A DNA stretch of 5,511 nucleotides from DAONFI01 sp035403485 (GCA_964536835.1 CAZIAZ010000077.1:1-5511); one strand, 5' to 3'; counted from the first letter of the stretch, positions 1 through 5,500 are shown. Numbers and translations: made by a program. Notes: a model not told the origin generated them from the letters alone.

Positions 1-1
1 A

Positions 2-52
2 GCCGACGCCGCAAACAGCAACAAGCGCAAAGTCAAGTTTAATATGCTCTAG
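2..52 (+). CDS. C-terminal end of an upstream gene (partial)
   Basis: An open frame enters from the left edge and ends at TAG (50-52), giving 16 residues, ADAANSNKRKVKFNML. The tail is polar and basic and ends in VKFNML. This resembles the closing beta-strand of planctomycete pseudopilin-like proteins, but 16 residues are too few to assign a family. Support for a real gene comes from context: the frame runs in from outside and a strong terminator (149-184) follows within 100 nt. The gene converges on nrdJ. It could also be a chance open frame at the edge. Confidence 0.45.
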   Translation, partial: ADAANSNKRKVKFNML

Positions 53-129
53 CGAGATTCTTGAAAATTTTTTAATACTTCCTTACAGAATTACACGGGC
101 TTGTCCGTGGGCATCTACGAATCTCGCTA
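50..129. repeat. 11-bp perfect inverted repeat around a small hairpin
   Basis: TAGCGAGATTC (50-60) is the exact reverse complement of GAATCTCGCTA (119-129), with a 58-nt spacer. The left arm begins on the stop codon of the upstream frame. Inside the spacer, CACGG (94-98) pairs with CCGTG (105-109). The element could fold as a long-range stem in the mRNA tail of the upstream gene, or be the remnant of a small palindromic repeat. It lacks a T-run of its own, so it is not a classical terminator. Confidence 0.5.
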
Positions 130-148
130 ATCCCGTCATCTGCCAATG

Positions 149-184
149 AAAAAGGCTCAGCCGGGCAATGGCATGAGCCTTTTC
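149..184. terminator. Bidirectional rho-independent terminator
   Basis: AAAAGGCTCA (150-159) pairs perfectly with TGAGCCTTTT (174-183). The loop can add GCC/GGC (160-162 with 170-172). The A-run before and the T-run after the stem let it terminate transcription from both sides. It lies between the convergent upstream gene (stop at 52) and nrdJ (stop at 237), so it can serve both. Confidence 0.85.
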
Positions 185-236
185 TTCGTCAAGAATCCGT
201 TCAAAGATTAATCATCCGTTTTTTATAGCCTCTAAC

Positions 237-3200
237 TTAACTGCAGCCGAGACTCGCGCCGCAGTTGAAGCATTTGTAACAGCTTCCGTTGCGGACCGTG
301 ATAGCTCCGCAGGTCGGGCACGGCGGCGCGTCTTCCTGGAAGTGCGAGAACTGCGCGTCTATGCGTTCCATCCTGAGCGCGGTTCTGGCGGCGGCAGCAA
401 CGGCCGTATCCGTGCCGGCACTGCCGCCGTCGTTCGTCAAGCCGTCAGCGGATTGTTCCGCAGAGGCGGCTGAATCAAAAAATGCGCCAACAGACCCCGA
501 CGCCTCCATGCGGGAGGTCTGCTGTGCGCGGCCAGGTACCGAGGAAACTGCGTCGTCCTTGACAACCCCGGGCGCTGCTCCGTTGCCGACAGGCTTGAAT
601 GTCCTCGCGATGGTTTCCTTGCCCTTTTCATCGAGGAACGTCTGCTCAAGCCAGCGGAATATGTAATCCACTATGCTTTTGGCGAATGGAATATTGCGAT
701 TAGATGTCATGCCGCTCGGCTCGAATCGCTGGTGCGTGAATTTCTTGACCAGCGCCTCAAGCGGCACGCCGTATTGCAGGCAGAGGCTGGTCGCCGTGGC
801 AAACACGTCCATCATGCCGCCGACGGTCGAACCTTCCTTGGCCATTGATATGAACACCTCGCCAGGCATGCCGTCGTCTTCATATAAGCCGACCGTTATA
901 TATCCTTCATGGCCGGCGACGTCGAACTTGTGCGTCATACTCGGCCGTGTGGCTGGAAGTTTGCGACGGTGCGGTGTGCGGCGTGCGAGTTCCAACTGCT
1001 GTTCGAGCATCGACATGTCGGCGGCGAGTTCGTTTTTATCGGCTTTTCCGCCGCTCTGCCGGTTGGTGTTGAGCGGCTGGGTGCGTTTGCTGCCGTCGCG
1101 GTAGATGGCTACCGCCTTCAGGCCGAGTTTCCAGGCCTGGACGTAAATCTCGATAATCTCGTCGACGTTCGTATTGTTTGGAATGTTGACGGTTTTGGAA
1201 ATCGCGCCGGATATGAACGGCTGAACGGCAGCCATCATTTTTACGTGGCCCATGTAATGTATGGACCGTGCACCGTTAGCCGGCTTGAATGCACAGTCGA
1301 AGACGGCAAGGTCCTCCTGCGTGAGCTCAGGCGCACCCTCAATGGTGTCGTGTTCATCGACGTATTCGATGATGGCCGCTATCTGGTCGTGCGTGTAACC
1401 CAGCCTGGCAAGCGCCAGCGGTACGGTGTGATTGACAATCTTGAACATGCCGCCGCCGGCAAGATGCTTGTATTTCACAAGCGCTATGTCGGGCTCTATG
1501 CCGGTCGTGTCGCAGTCCATCATGAATCCTATCGTGCCCGTCGGAGCCAGAACGGTAACCTGCGCATTGCGATAGCCGTAATGTTCGCCCGCGGAGATTG
1601 CTTCATCCCAGGCGGCGTTGGCAGCCTGGAGGAGACATTCGTCGGTATGAGCACTGTCGATGGTATTCAGCGAATCGCGATGCTGATTCATCACGCGCAG
1701 CATATGCTGGCGATTTTTGTAAAACTGCGGGAATGTGCCGACCCTGCTGGCCAGCTCGGCGCTGGCGGCGTATGCGGTGGCGGTCATCAGTGCGCTTATT
1801 GCGCCGGCGACGGCTCGGCCGCCGTCCGAATCATACGGCAGACCCAGCGACATTATATATGCGCCGAGGTTGGCGTAACCAAGGCCCAGCGGCCGGAAAT
1901 CGTGACTGTTACGGCATATCCGCTCGCCGGGATAGCTGGCGTTATCCACCAGTATCTCCTGGGCTATGACGAATATCCTGACGGCTGCGCGGAAGCGGTC
2001 GATGTCGAAAGTGCCGTCGGCTTTGCGGAATTTCATCAGGTTAAGGCTGGCCAGGTTGCACGCGCTGTCGTCGATGAACATGTACTCGCTGCAAGGGTTG
2101 GATGCGCGGATTTCACCGCTGGCCGGGCAGGTATGCCACTTGTTTATCGTCGTGTGATACTGTACCCCTGGATCGCCGCAGATATGAGTGCCTTCGGCAA
2201 TCGCACGCAGAATTTCCTGTGCGCGATATTTGACGTTCGACTTGCCGTCGGTGACGTTCCTGGTCGTCCAGTCCTGGTCATCGAGTGCCGCCTGCATGAA
2301 ATCGTCGAGTACGCGGACCGAAAGGTTCGCATTCTGGAACATCACGGAAGAATAGGCATCGCCGTTGAACGAGCCGTCGTAACCCTGCTCGATAAGAGCC
2401 CACGCCTTCTTTTCTTCTTTAGTTTTGGCGGTGATGAACTCCATTATGTCAGGATGGTCTACGCGCAGTGACTGCATTTTCGCGGCACGGCGCGTTTTGC
2501 CGCCGGACTTGATTACCGCAGCCACCTGGTCGTATACTCGCATGAAACTCAGCGGGCCGCTTGGCGTGCCGCCGCCGGAAAGTTTTTCGCGGGACGAACG
2601 CAGCGTGGAAAGATCTGTTCCCGTTCCGCTGCCGTGTTTGAAGAGCATCGCCTCCTGCGACGCCAGCCGCATGATGTCTTCCATATTGTCGTCAACGGAC
2701 TGTATGAAACAGGCGGAGGCTTGGGGGAATTCGTAGCCGTTTTTGGTTTTTACGACGGCTTCTTCGGTCTTGTCCCAATGAAAACCGCCTTCGCTTGAAT
2801 TGACGTTGTGGTGATGAAAAAGGCCGACGTTGAACCATACCGGCGAATTGAACGAGCCGTACTGATTGACGCACAGCCAGCAGAGTTCATCGTAATATTT
2901 CTCGGCGTCTGTTTCGTTGGCGAAAAGGCCGTCCGCTATGCCCCAGTCGGCAATGGTGCGGGCTACGCGGTGAACCAGCTGCCGGATGGAATGCTCCCTG
3001 GATTCCGAGCCGCGCTCGCCGTAAAAATATTTGCTCACTACCACGTTGGTCGCTATCTGCGACCATTCAGCCGGCACTTCGATGTCCGTCTGCTCGAAGA
3101 TGACGTCGCCCTTGTCGCCGGTGATTTTAGCTGTACGTTTTTCCCAGTGAACCTGGTCGAACGGTTTTTCTTTTTCAGACGAAAAAACCCTGCTTACGTG

Positions 3201-3266
3201 CAAGCCTTCAACAGCACTGCGGTCCTTGGCATGGCCGTCAATTGCATGTTTTGTTTCGTCCGACAT
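237..3266 (-). CDS. nrdJ: Adenosylcobalamin-dependent (class II) ribonucleoside-diphosphate reductase
   Basis: This enzyme reduces ribonucleotides to deoxyribonucleotides in the cytoplasm, using a thiyl radical generated from adenosylcobalamin. The product is 1009 residues counted from the ATG at 3266; a GTG one codon upstream would leave only about 2 nt after the Shine-Dalgarno, so ATG is preferred. The first redox cysteine is C186 in SACFIQSVDDN. The radical site is N390-P-C392-S-E394, and the partner cysteine is C403 in SACNLASLNL. The phosphate-binding loop LAPTGTIG lies near 573-580 and is followed by the Asp/Glu-containing DCDTTGIEPD segment. A TSCPD-like domain spans about 780-875. An Ala/Ser-rich linker (about 893-970) leads to a cysteine-rich tail with CPTCG (983-987), CYKCFNCG (996-1003) and a final C1008; by family knowledge this tail is a zinc-ribbon-like or redox element. 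The length is typical of the long NrdJ type. No frameshift or missing catalytic residue is visible. Confidence 0.97.
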   Translation of the reverse strand: MSDETKHAIDGHAKDRSAVEGLHVSRVFSSEKEKPFDQVHWEKRTAKITGDKGDVIFEQTDIEVPAEWSQIATNVVVSKYFYGERGSESREHSIRQLVHRVARTIADWGIADGLFANETDAEKYYDELCWLCVNQYGSFNSPVWFNVGLFHHHNVNSSEGGFHWDKTEEAVVKTKNGYEFPQASACFIQSVDDNMEDIMRLASQEAMLFKHGSGTGTDLSTLRSSREKLSGGGTPSGPLSFMRVYDQVAAVIKSGGKTRRAAKMQSLRVDHPDIMEFITAKTKEEKKAWALIEQGYDGSFNGDAYSSVMFQNANLSVRVLDDFMQAALDDQDWTTRNVTDGKSNVKYRAQEILRAIAEGTHICGDPGVQYHTTINKWHTCPASGEIRASNPCSEYMFIDDSACNLASLNLMKFRKADGTFDIDRFRAAVRIFVIAQEILVDNASYPGERICRNSHDFRPLGLGYANLGAYIMSLGLPYDSDGGRAVAGAISALMTATAYAASAELASRVGTFPQFYKNRQHMLRVMNQHRDSLNTIDSAHTDECLLQAANAAWDEAISAGEHYGYRNAQVTVLAPTGTIGFMMDCDTTGIEPDIALVKYKHLAGGGMFKIVNHTVPLALARLGYTHDQIAAIIEYVDEHDTIEGAPELTQEDLAVFDCAFKPANGARSIHYMGHVKMMAAVQPFISGAISKTVNIPNNTNVDEIIEIYVQAWKLGLKAVAIYRDGSKRTQPLNTNRQSGGKADKNELAADMSMLEQQLELARRTPHRRKLPATRPSMTHKFDVAGHEGYITVGLYEDDGMPGEVFISMAKEGSTVGGMMDVFATATSLCLQYGVPLEALVKKFTHQRFEPSGMTSNRNIPFAKSIVDYIFRWLEQTFLDEKGKETIARTFKPVGNGAAPGVVKDDAVSSVPGRAQQTSRMEASGSVGAFFDSAASAEQSADGLTNDGGSAGTDTAVAAAARTALRMERIDAQFSHFQEDAPPCPTCGAITVRNGSCYKCFNCGASLGCS

Positions 3267-3547
3267 CACTTTCCTTCTTTCATGGCAAACAGACCTGATT
3301 AATCAACTGCGGGCGCACACCAACCACGGTTGGTTCAGCGTAAATATCCTGTACGCAGCCGCCCTTTCGTCTGCGCAAGCACTTCTCCATTCGCAAAATA
3401 ACTTCAGGCCTCCGTTTTTCGGAAATCGCTCAGCCAGCCCAATAACCGCAGCCGCGATTTGCGAAATTGCCTGAATCGCCCGGCGGCCGCCCTCCGTGGC
3501 GGGCCGGGGCGACCAATGTCGCTCCATCAATTGGTGAAAAGCTACCG
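3267..3547 (-). ncRNA. Structured 5' leader of nrdJ (candidate cis-regulatory RNA)
   Basis: The predicted transcript start (near 3547) lies about 280 nt before the nrdJ ATG, and the stretch is GC-rich compared with the AT-rich DNA beyond the promoter. Visible helices, in plus-strand coordinates, are as follows. A GC-rich hairpin spans 3476-3512. A 7-bp helix, TTCAGGC (3403-3409) with GCCTGAA (3469-3475), encloses AAATCGC (3423-3429) with GCGATTT (3454-3460) and a small TCCG-T5-CGGA hairpin (3411-3423). Further hairpins lie at 3354-3375 and 3319-3334. Two alternative helices compete with these: 3509-3513 with 3518-3522, and the 8-bp 3390-3397 with 3458-3465. Competing helices fit a switch or attenuator. 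I do not see the conserved GCCACTG box or the GGGAA/GGTG core of cobalamin riboswitches. No clear terminator precedes the gene. A 75-codon frame crosses the region but lacks a good ribosome site. Confidence 0.45.
3272..3276 (-). promoter_or_regulatory. Ribosome binding site of nrdJ
   Basis: On the minus strand AAGGA lies 5 nt before the ATG at 3264-3266 and only 2 nt before the alternative GTG at 3267-3269. The spacing favours the ATG start. Confidence 0.75.
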
Positions 3548-3591
3548 CAATATATTGTATACTTCAAGTAAAAATATCCCAAATATTGCGT
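3545..3591. promoter_or_regulatory. Tandem NrdR boxes over the nrdJ promoter
   Basis: NrdR is the ATP/dATP-sensing repressor of ribonucleotide reductase genes. It binds paired 16-bp palindromes with the core C-W-A-T-A-T-A-T-W-G, usually about 31-32 bp apart (family knowledge). Here CAATATATTG (3548-3557) matches the core at 10 of 10 positions, and CCAAATATTG (3579-3588) matches at 8 of 10. The start-to-start distance is 31 bp, three helical turns. The first box overlaps the -10 and the second overlaps the -35, as expected for repression. The outer three bases on each side match only partly. No nrdR gene is in the window. Confidence 0.75.
3554..3582 (-). promoter_or_regulatory. Sigma70-type promoter of nrdJ
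   Basis: Read on the minus strand, the -35 TTGGGA (3577-3582) and the -10 TACAAT (3554-3559) are separated by exactly 17 nt. The -10 matches consensus at 5 of 6 positions and the -35 at 4 of 6. Transcription would start near 3547. Its overlap with the two NrdR-like boxes strengthens the call. Confidence 0.6.
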
Positions 3592-3599
3592 ATTTTTTA

Positions 3600-3627
3600 T
3601 AATACGTTGTGAATTATGCATTTACGA
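3600..3627 (+). repeat. Direct repeat copy 1 (resembles the pseudopilin gene leader)
   Basis: The 19 bases TAATACGTTGTGAATTATG (3600-3618) recur with one mismatch (T to C) at 4570-4588, and TTTACGA follows in both places. In this copy the six or seven bases carrying the Shine-Dalgarno are missing between the two blocks, and no gene follows. It may be the remnant of a duplicated or lost pseudopilin leader. Confidence 0.6.
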
Positions 3628-3855
3628 ACAATACTTTTTGCGAGTTTTTGAATTATCAACAATTTTTTACATCCCTTCGCATAAGGCTATACAATAAATG
3701 GTATGCTCTTCAGGGAACTCTACTATCTATTGTACCACAACTTCGCGACAATATAGCCGTAATTCCTGAATGAAATCACAAAAGCTCCCTTGATTGGATA
3801 ACATGAATCGGTCATTTTGAGTAATGTCCTATAAAAAATGCTTCAATATGGGTTA
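3628..3855. other. AT-rich intergenic stretch with short inverted repeats, no gene
   Basis: I see no coding frame with a ribosome site on either strand. Short complementary segments are present: GGCTATA (3685-3691) with TATAGCC (3752-3758), TACAATA (3690-3696) with TATTGTA (3728-3734), and TTCAGG (3709-3714) with CCTGAA (3765-3770). The first and third pairs cross each other, as in a pseudoknot. In AT-rich DNA such short pairs can be chance. Confidence 0.4.
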
Positions 3856-3884
3856 TTGATAAATTTTACAACTTATGTTATAAT
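3856..3884 (+). promoter_or_regulatory. Strong sigma70-type forward promoter
   Basis: The -35 TTGATA (3856-3861) and a perfect -10 TATAAT (3879-3884) are separated by a 17-nt spacer, giving a predicted start near 3891. It points toward the pseudopilin gene, whose ATG is about 710 nt away, so its product is either a very long leader or a separate small RNA. Confidence 0.65.
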
Positions 3885-3903
3885 TTCTGTGAATAAAGTG
3901 GAT

Positions 3904-3938
3904 GGTTGCCGGAGGCGTTTTTTGTGGGGCAAACCGCT
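3904..3938 (+). repeat. Hairpin repeat unit, copy A
   Basis: GGTTGCC (3904-3910) pairs with GGC-A-AACC (3928-3935), with one bulged A. The unit contains a run of six T and ends in AACCGCT. The same order (GGTTGCC, T6, AACCGCT) recurs at 4084-4120, with differing bases between. It begins about 13 nt after the predicted start of the 3856-3884 promoter, so it would sit at the 5' end of that RNA. Confidence 0.4.
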
Positions 3939-4067
3939 ATAAGTCGAATAATAAATTAAATCGAACTTCTGGATAACCACTTCTGCTTTACTCTTATTGT
4001 TGTACATGCAAACGGTTTTTATGGCTGTCGAAACTATATTAGCCGCAGTTGACGTCAGCCTGCCGGG

Positions 4068-4120
4068 TGGCAACTATATGAACGGTTGCCAAAAAAGTGC
4101 TTTTTTGGCGAAAAACCGCT
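4068..4120 (+). other. Two overlapping, mutually exclusive hairpins (including repeat copy B)
   Basis: Hairpin 1 pairs TGGCAAC (4068-4074) with GTTGCCA (4085-4091) around a 10-nt loop. Hairpin 2 pairs GCCAAAAAA (4088-4096) with TTTTTTGGC (4101-4109) and can extend through CGGTT (4083-4087) with AACCG (4114-4118). They share 4085-4091 and so cannot both form. Because GGC and then A-rich DNA follow the T-run, hairpin 2 is not a normal terminator. A 38-codon frame (ATG at 4078) crosses it, without clear support. Confidence 0.45.
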
Positions 4121-4569
4121 TGCTTGGCTTGAAAATATTTGATAATCTGCTTCTTTTGTATTATTTCAGCTCGTGTTTTAACGCCGGCTGCTAATAAGGA
4201 AATTCCGTGATAGGCGCATTTCGGAATCTGAACATTGACAAATAAATGACGGCTGGTTGCGGTTGTTCGGGCGGAGTCGTCCGGCTGCGGCCAGTTGGAG
4301 ATGGACGCGAAGTTGTCGTCTTCTTCAAAAAACTCGCGTACGGCATCGGCATATCAGAATCGTTTTGCTGCAACAGCTATAATAATTTTAAAAAAACACG
4401 CCGAGCTGGAGGGAGAGTGTTTTTGAATGAGCAGACGTCATCGTCGGGGAAGTCTCCGCACAACGCAACAACTGCCTTGAAAAATTGGTTCGATGCATGC
4501 GCCGCAGAAGATGGAACCTGCCATATTAGATAATTTATGCTGGGCGTTTGTGGCGTCCAAACCTCAAGG
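4121..4569. other. Intergenic stretch without a convincing gene
   Basis: A forward frame (4246-4533, 95 codons) has no Shine-Dalgarno before its ATG. Shorter starts of the same frame (GTG 4417 or TTG 4423) follow GGAGG at 4408-4412, but the product of about 38 residues resembles nothing I know. On the minus strand a frame is open from 4353 to the stop at 4039-4041 without an early start codon. ATTCCG (4202-4207) pairs with CGGAAT (4222-4227). GC is higher at 4246-4350 than on either side. This could be decayed coding DNA or an untranslated leader. Confidence 0.4.
4392..4424 (+). terminator. Terminator-like stem-loop
   Basis: AAAAACAC (4392-4399) pairs perfectly with GTGTTTTT (4417-4424) around a 17-nt purine-rich loop. 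The T-run forms the 3' arm and then GAATGA follows. It could end an RNA of about 530 nt started at the 3856-3884 promoter. The stem has only three G-C pairs, so efficiency is doubtful. Confidence 0.4.
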
Positions 4570-4603
4570 TAATACGTTGCGAATTATGTAAGGAGTTTTA
4601 CGA
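4570..4603 (+). repeat. Direct repeat copy 2, immediately upstream of the pseudopilin gene
   Basis: The 19-bp block (4570-4588) matches copy 1 (3600-3618) at 18 positions. It is followed here by TAAGGAGT and then the shared TTTACGA, which runs into the ATG of the pseudopilin gene. The block therefore makes up the immediate 5' leader of that gene. Confidence 0.6.
4590..4595 (+). promoter_or_regulatory. Ribosome binding site of the pseudopilin-like gene
   Basis: AAGGAG lies 7 nt before the ATG at 4603, ideal spacing that fixes the start. Confidence 0.85.
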
Positions 4604-5394
4604 TGAAACGTAAAGCGTTCACGCTGATTGAACTGCTCGTCGTTATCGCCATCATCGCGTTGTTGGTGTCGATATTGATGCCCAGCCTCAATACGGCAAG
4701 AGAGTTGGCCAAGCGAGCCATGTGCTGCACCAACCTCAACGGCATTGGCAAAGCCCTGATGCTGTACTCTAGTTCAAATGACGACAAATATCCGGGCTAT
4801 CTCAAAAAGTCGACTGATACGACTACTGGCAGTCCGGATGGTTCGTATCCGGCAAGCTACATAACCTACAGCGAGACTGGCAGCAATACTCTTAATGCCA
4901 ATAGTTATGCGTTGCTCGCCAAGGATGGATTTGTCTCTTATGCCATCTTCAAATGTCCTTCGGTCAGCGATACTGAAACGGCACAGCCGAGTACGAGCGA
5001 TGACGAGTTCGGATTCACCGGTTCAAAGCAGGTTTCATATGGATTTCAGCCTGCTAGCGGTTCTTCGGCGACGGCTCAATCAGCCGATATCTCGCTGTCT
5101 GAAGATCTTGGCGGAACGGTTATTATTGCCGGCGACAGATACGGTTCTGCAGCCAGTATCACGACTACTTCAGGCCAGACCAATGTATCTTCGACCCAGA
5201 ACCATGTTTCAGGCAAGAAAGGCCAGGAAAACATGCTGACATCCGGCGGCGGAGTCAAAAGCGAAAAATTCAATGACTACAGCTCCACGACGTGCAAAAG
5301 CAACTGGGGCTCGTGTGACGATGATTATATTTTCAAACTTGACAATTCCACGGAAGTTGGGAAGTATGATTCACTTCTGATTTATATCAAGTGA
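4603..5394 (+). CDS. Pseudopilin-like protein with prepilin N-terminal cleavage/methylation domain
   Basis: This 263-residue protein starts with a class III (type IV prepilin) signal: a basic MKRKA, then FTLIELLVVIAIIALLVSIL. Glu is at +5 (E10), as pilin assembly needs, and a single hydrophobic helix covers about 8-26. A prepilin peptidase would cleave before F6, but the usual Gly at -1 is Ala (A5). The following helix (about 30-55, TARELAKRAMCCTNLNGIGKALMLYS) and DDKYPGY at 60-66 are typical of the planctomycete/Lentisphaerae type II secretion-like family. A strand VIIAGDR (173-179) and NHVSGKKGQENMLTSGGGVKS (200-220) correspond to that family's ADR and H-x-DG-like elements, but the usual DG is SGG here. 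Residues 67-200 are rich in Ser, Thr and Gly. It is probably exported, membrane-anchored by the helix, and part of a pseudopilus, pilus or surface structure; the exact role is unknown. No partner secretion genes are in the window. Confidence 0.9.
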   Translation: MKRKAFTLIELLVVIAIIALLVSILMPSLNTARELAKRAMCCTNLNGIGKALMLYSSSNDDKYPGYLKKSTDTTTGSPDGSYPASYITYSETGSNTLNANSYALLAKDGFVSYAIFKCPSVSDTETAQPSTSDDEFGFTGSKQVSYGFQPASGSSATAQSADISLSEDLGGTVIIAGDRYGSAASITTTSGQTNVSSTQNHVSGKKGQENMLTSGGGVKSEKFNDYSSTTCKSNWGSCDDDYIFKLDNSTEVGKYDSLLIYIK

Positions 5395-5411
5395 TGATTT
5401 TATCACTTTTT
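5389..5411 (+). terminator. Small stem-loop over the pseudopilin stop codon
   Basis: AAGTGAT (5389-5395) pairs with ATCACTT (5402-5408) around a 6-nt loop and runs into a short T-tract. The stem covers the TGA stop (5392-5394). It has few G-C pairs, so it may be a weak terminator or an mRNA 3' structure that works with the strong terminator 25 nt downstream. Confidence 0.4.
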
Positions 5412-5432
5412 CTTTCAGGCAAAACGATTCTT

Positions 5433-5462
5433 AAAAGGCGGTCAGATTTGGCCGCCTTTTTT
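5433..5462 (+). terminator. Rho-independent terminator of the pseudopilin gene
   Basis: AAAAGGCGG (5433-5441) pairs with CCGCCTTTT (5452-5460), extended inward by a T-G and a C-G pair. The loop is AGATTT and the T-run reaches 5462. The A-run on the left side would let it also act on the minus strand. Confidence 0.85.
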
Positions 5463-5480
5463 AATATGTCCTTCGTAGTT

Positions 5481-5500
5481 CTACGGTTTTTAAACCGTAG
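5481..5500. other. Near-perfect palindrome, third stem-loop in series
   Basis: CTACGGTTT (5481-5489) is the reverse complement of AAACCGTAG (5492-5500), with two T between. It is preceded by TTCGTAG (5472-5478). It lies at the right edge, so its partner context is cut off. It may be a second terminator for a gene to the right, or part of a dispersed palindromic repeat. Confidence 0.5.

Noticed and set aside
909..2471. 520-codon forward frame antisense to nrdJ
   Set aside because: It lies wholly opposite the well-supported nrdJ gene; GC-rich codons in nrdJ keep the opposite frame open. It has no recognisable motif and no ribosome site that I can see.
2808..3302. 164-codon forward frame over the 5' part of nrdJ
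   Set aside because: Opposite-strand shadow of the nrdJ N-terminal region with no recognisable domain.
3303..3530. 75-codon minus-strand frame in the nrdJ leader
   Set aside because: It begins with TTG/ATG without a Shine-Dalgarno and crosses strong hairpins. An upstream peptide is possible, but nothing beyond the open frame supports it.
3267..3547. Cobalamin riboswitch in the nrdJ leader
   Set aside because: The conserved GCCACTG box and the GGGAA...GGTG...CCCGC-ACTGT order are absent by eye. An isolated CCCGCAGTTG near 3305-3314 is not enough. A covariance search would be decisive.
3904..4090. Cyclic-di-GMP (GEMM) riboswitch upstream of the pseudopilin gene
   Set aside because: GGGGCAAACC at 3926-3935 recalls the start of the motif, but the GAAA tetraloop and the ACGCAAAGC element do not follow in place.
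4078..4194. 38-codon frame (ATG 4078) with a basic start and a hydrophobic stretch, resembling a small membrane peptide
   Set aside because: Only a weak GGGTGG precedes it, and it is embedded in a hairpin whose pairing better explains the sequence.
4485..4515. GGTTCGAT at 4487-4494 as a tRNA T-loop
   Set aside because: No acceptor stem, D-arm or anticodon arm at the right distances on either side.
4246..4533. 95-codon forward frame upstream of the pseudopilin gene
   Set aside because: No ribosome binding site before the ATG, an odd composition (Gly/Cys-rich, then an AT-rich middle), and an overlapping stem-loop at 4392-4424. No resemblance to a family I know.
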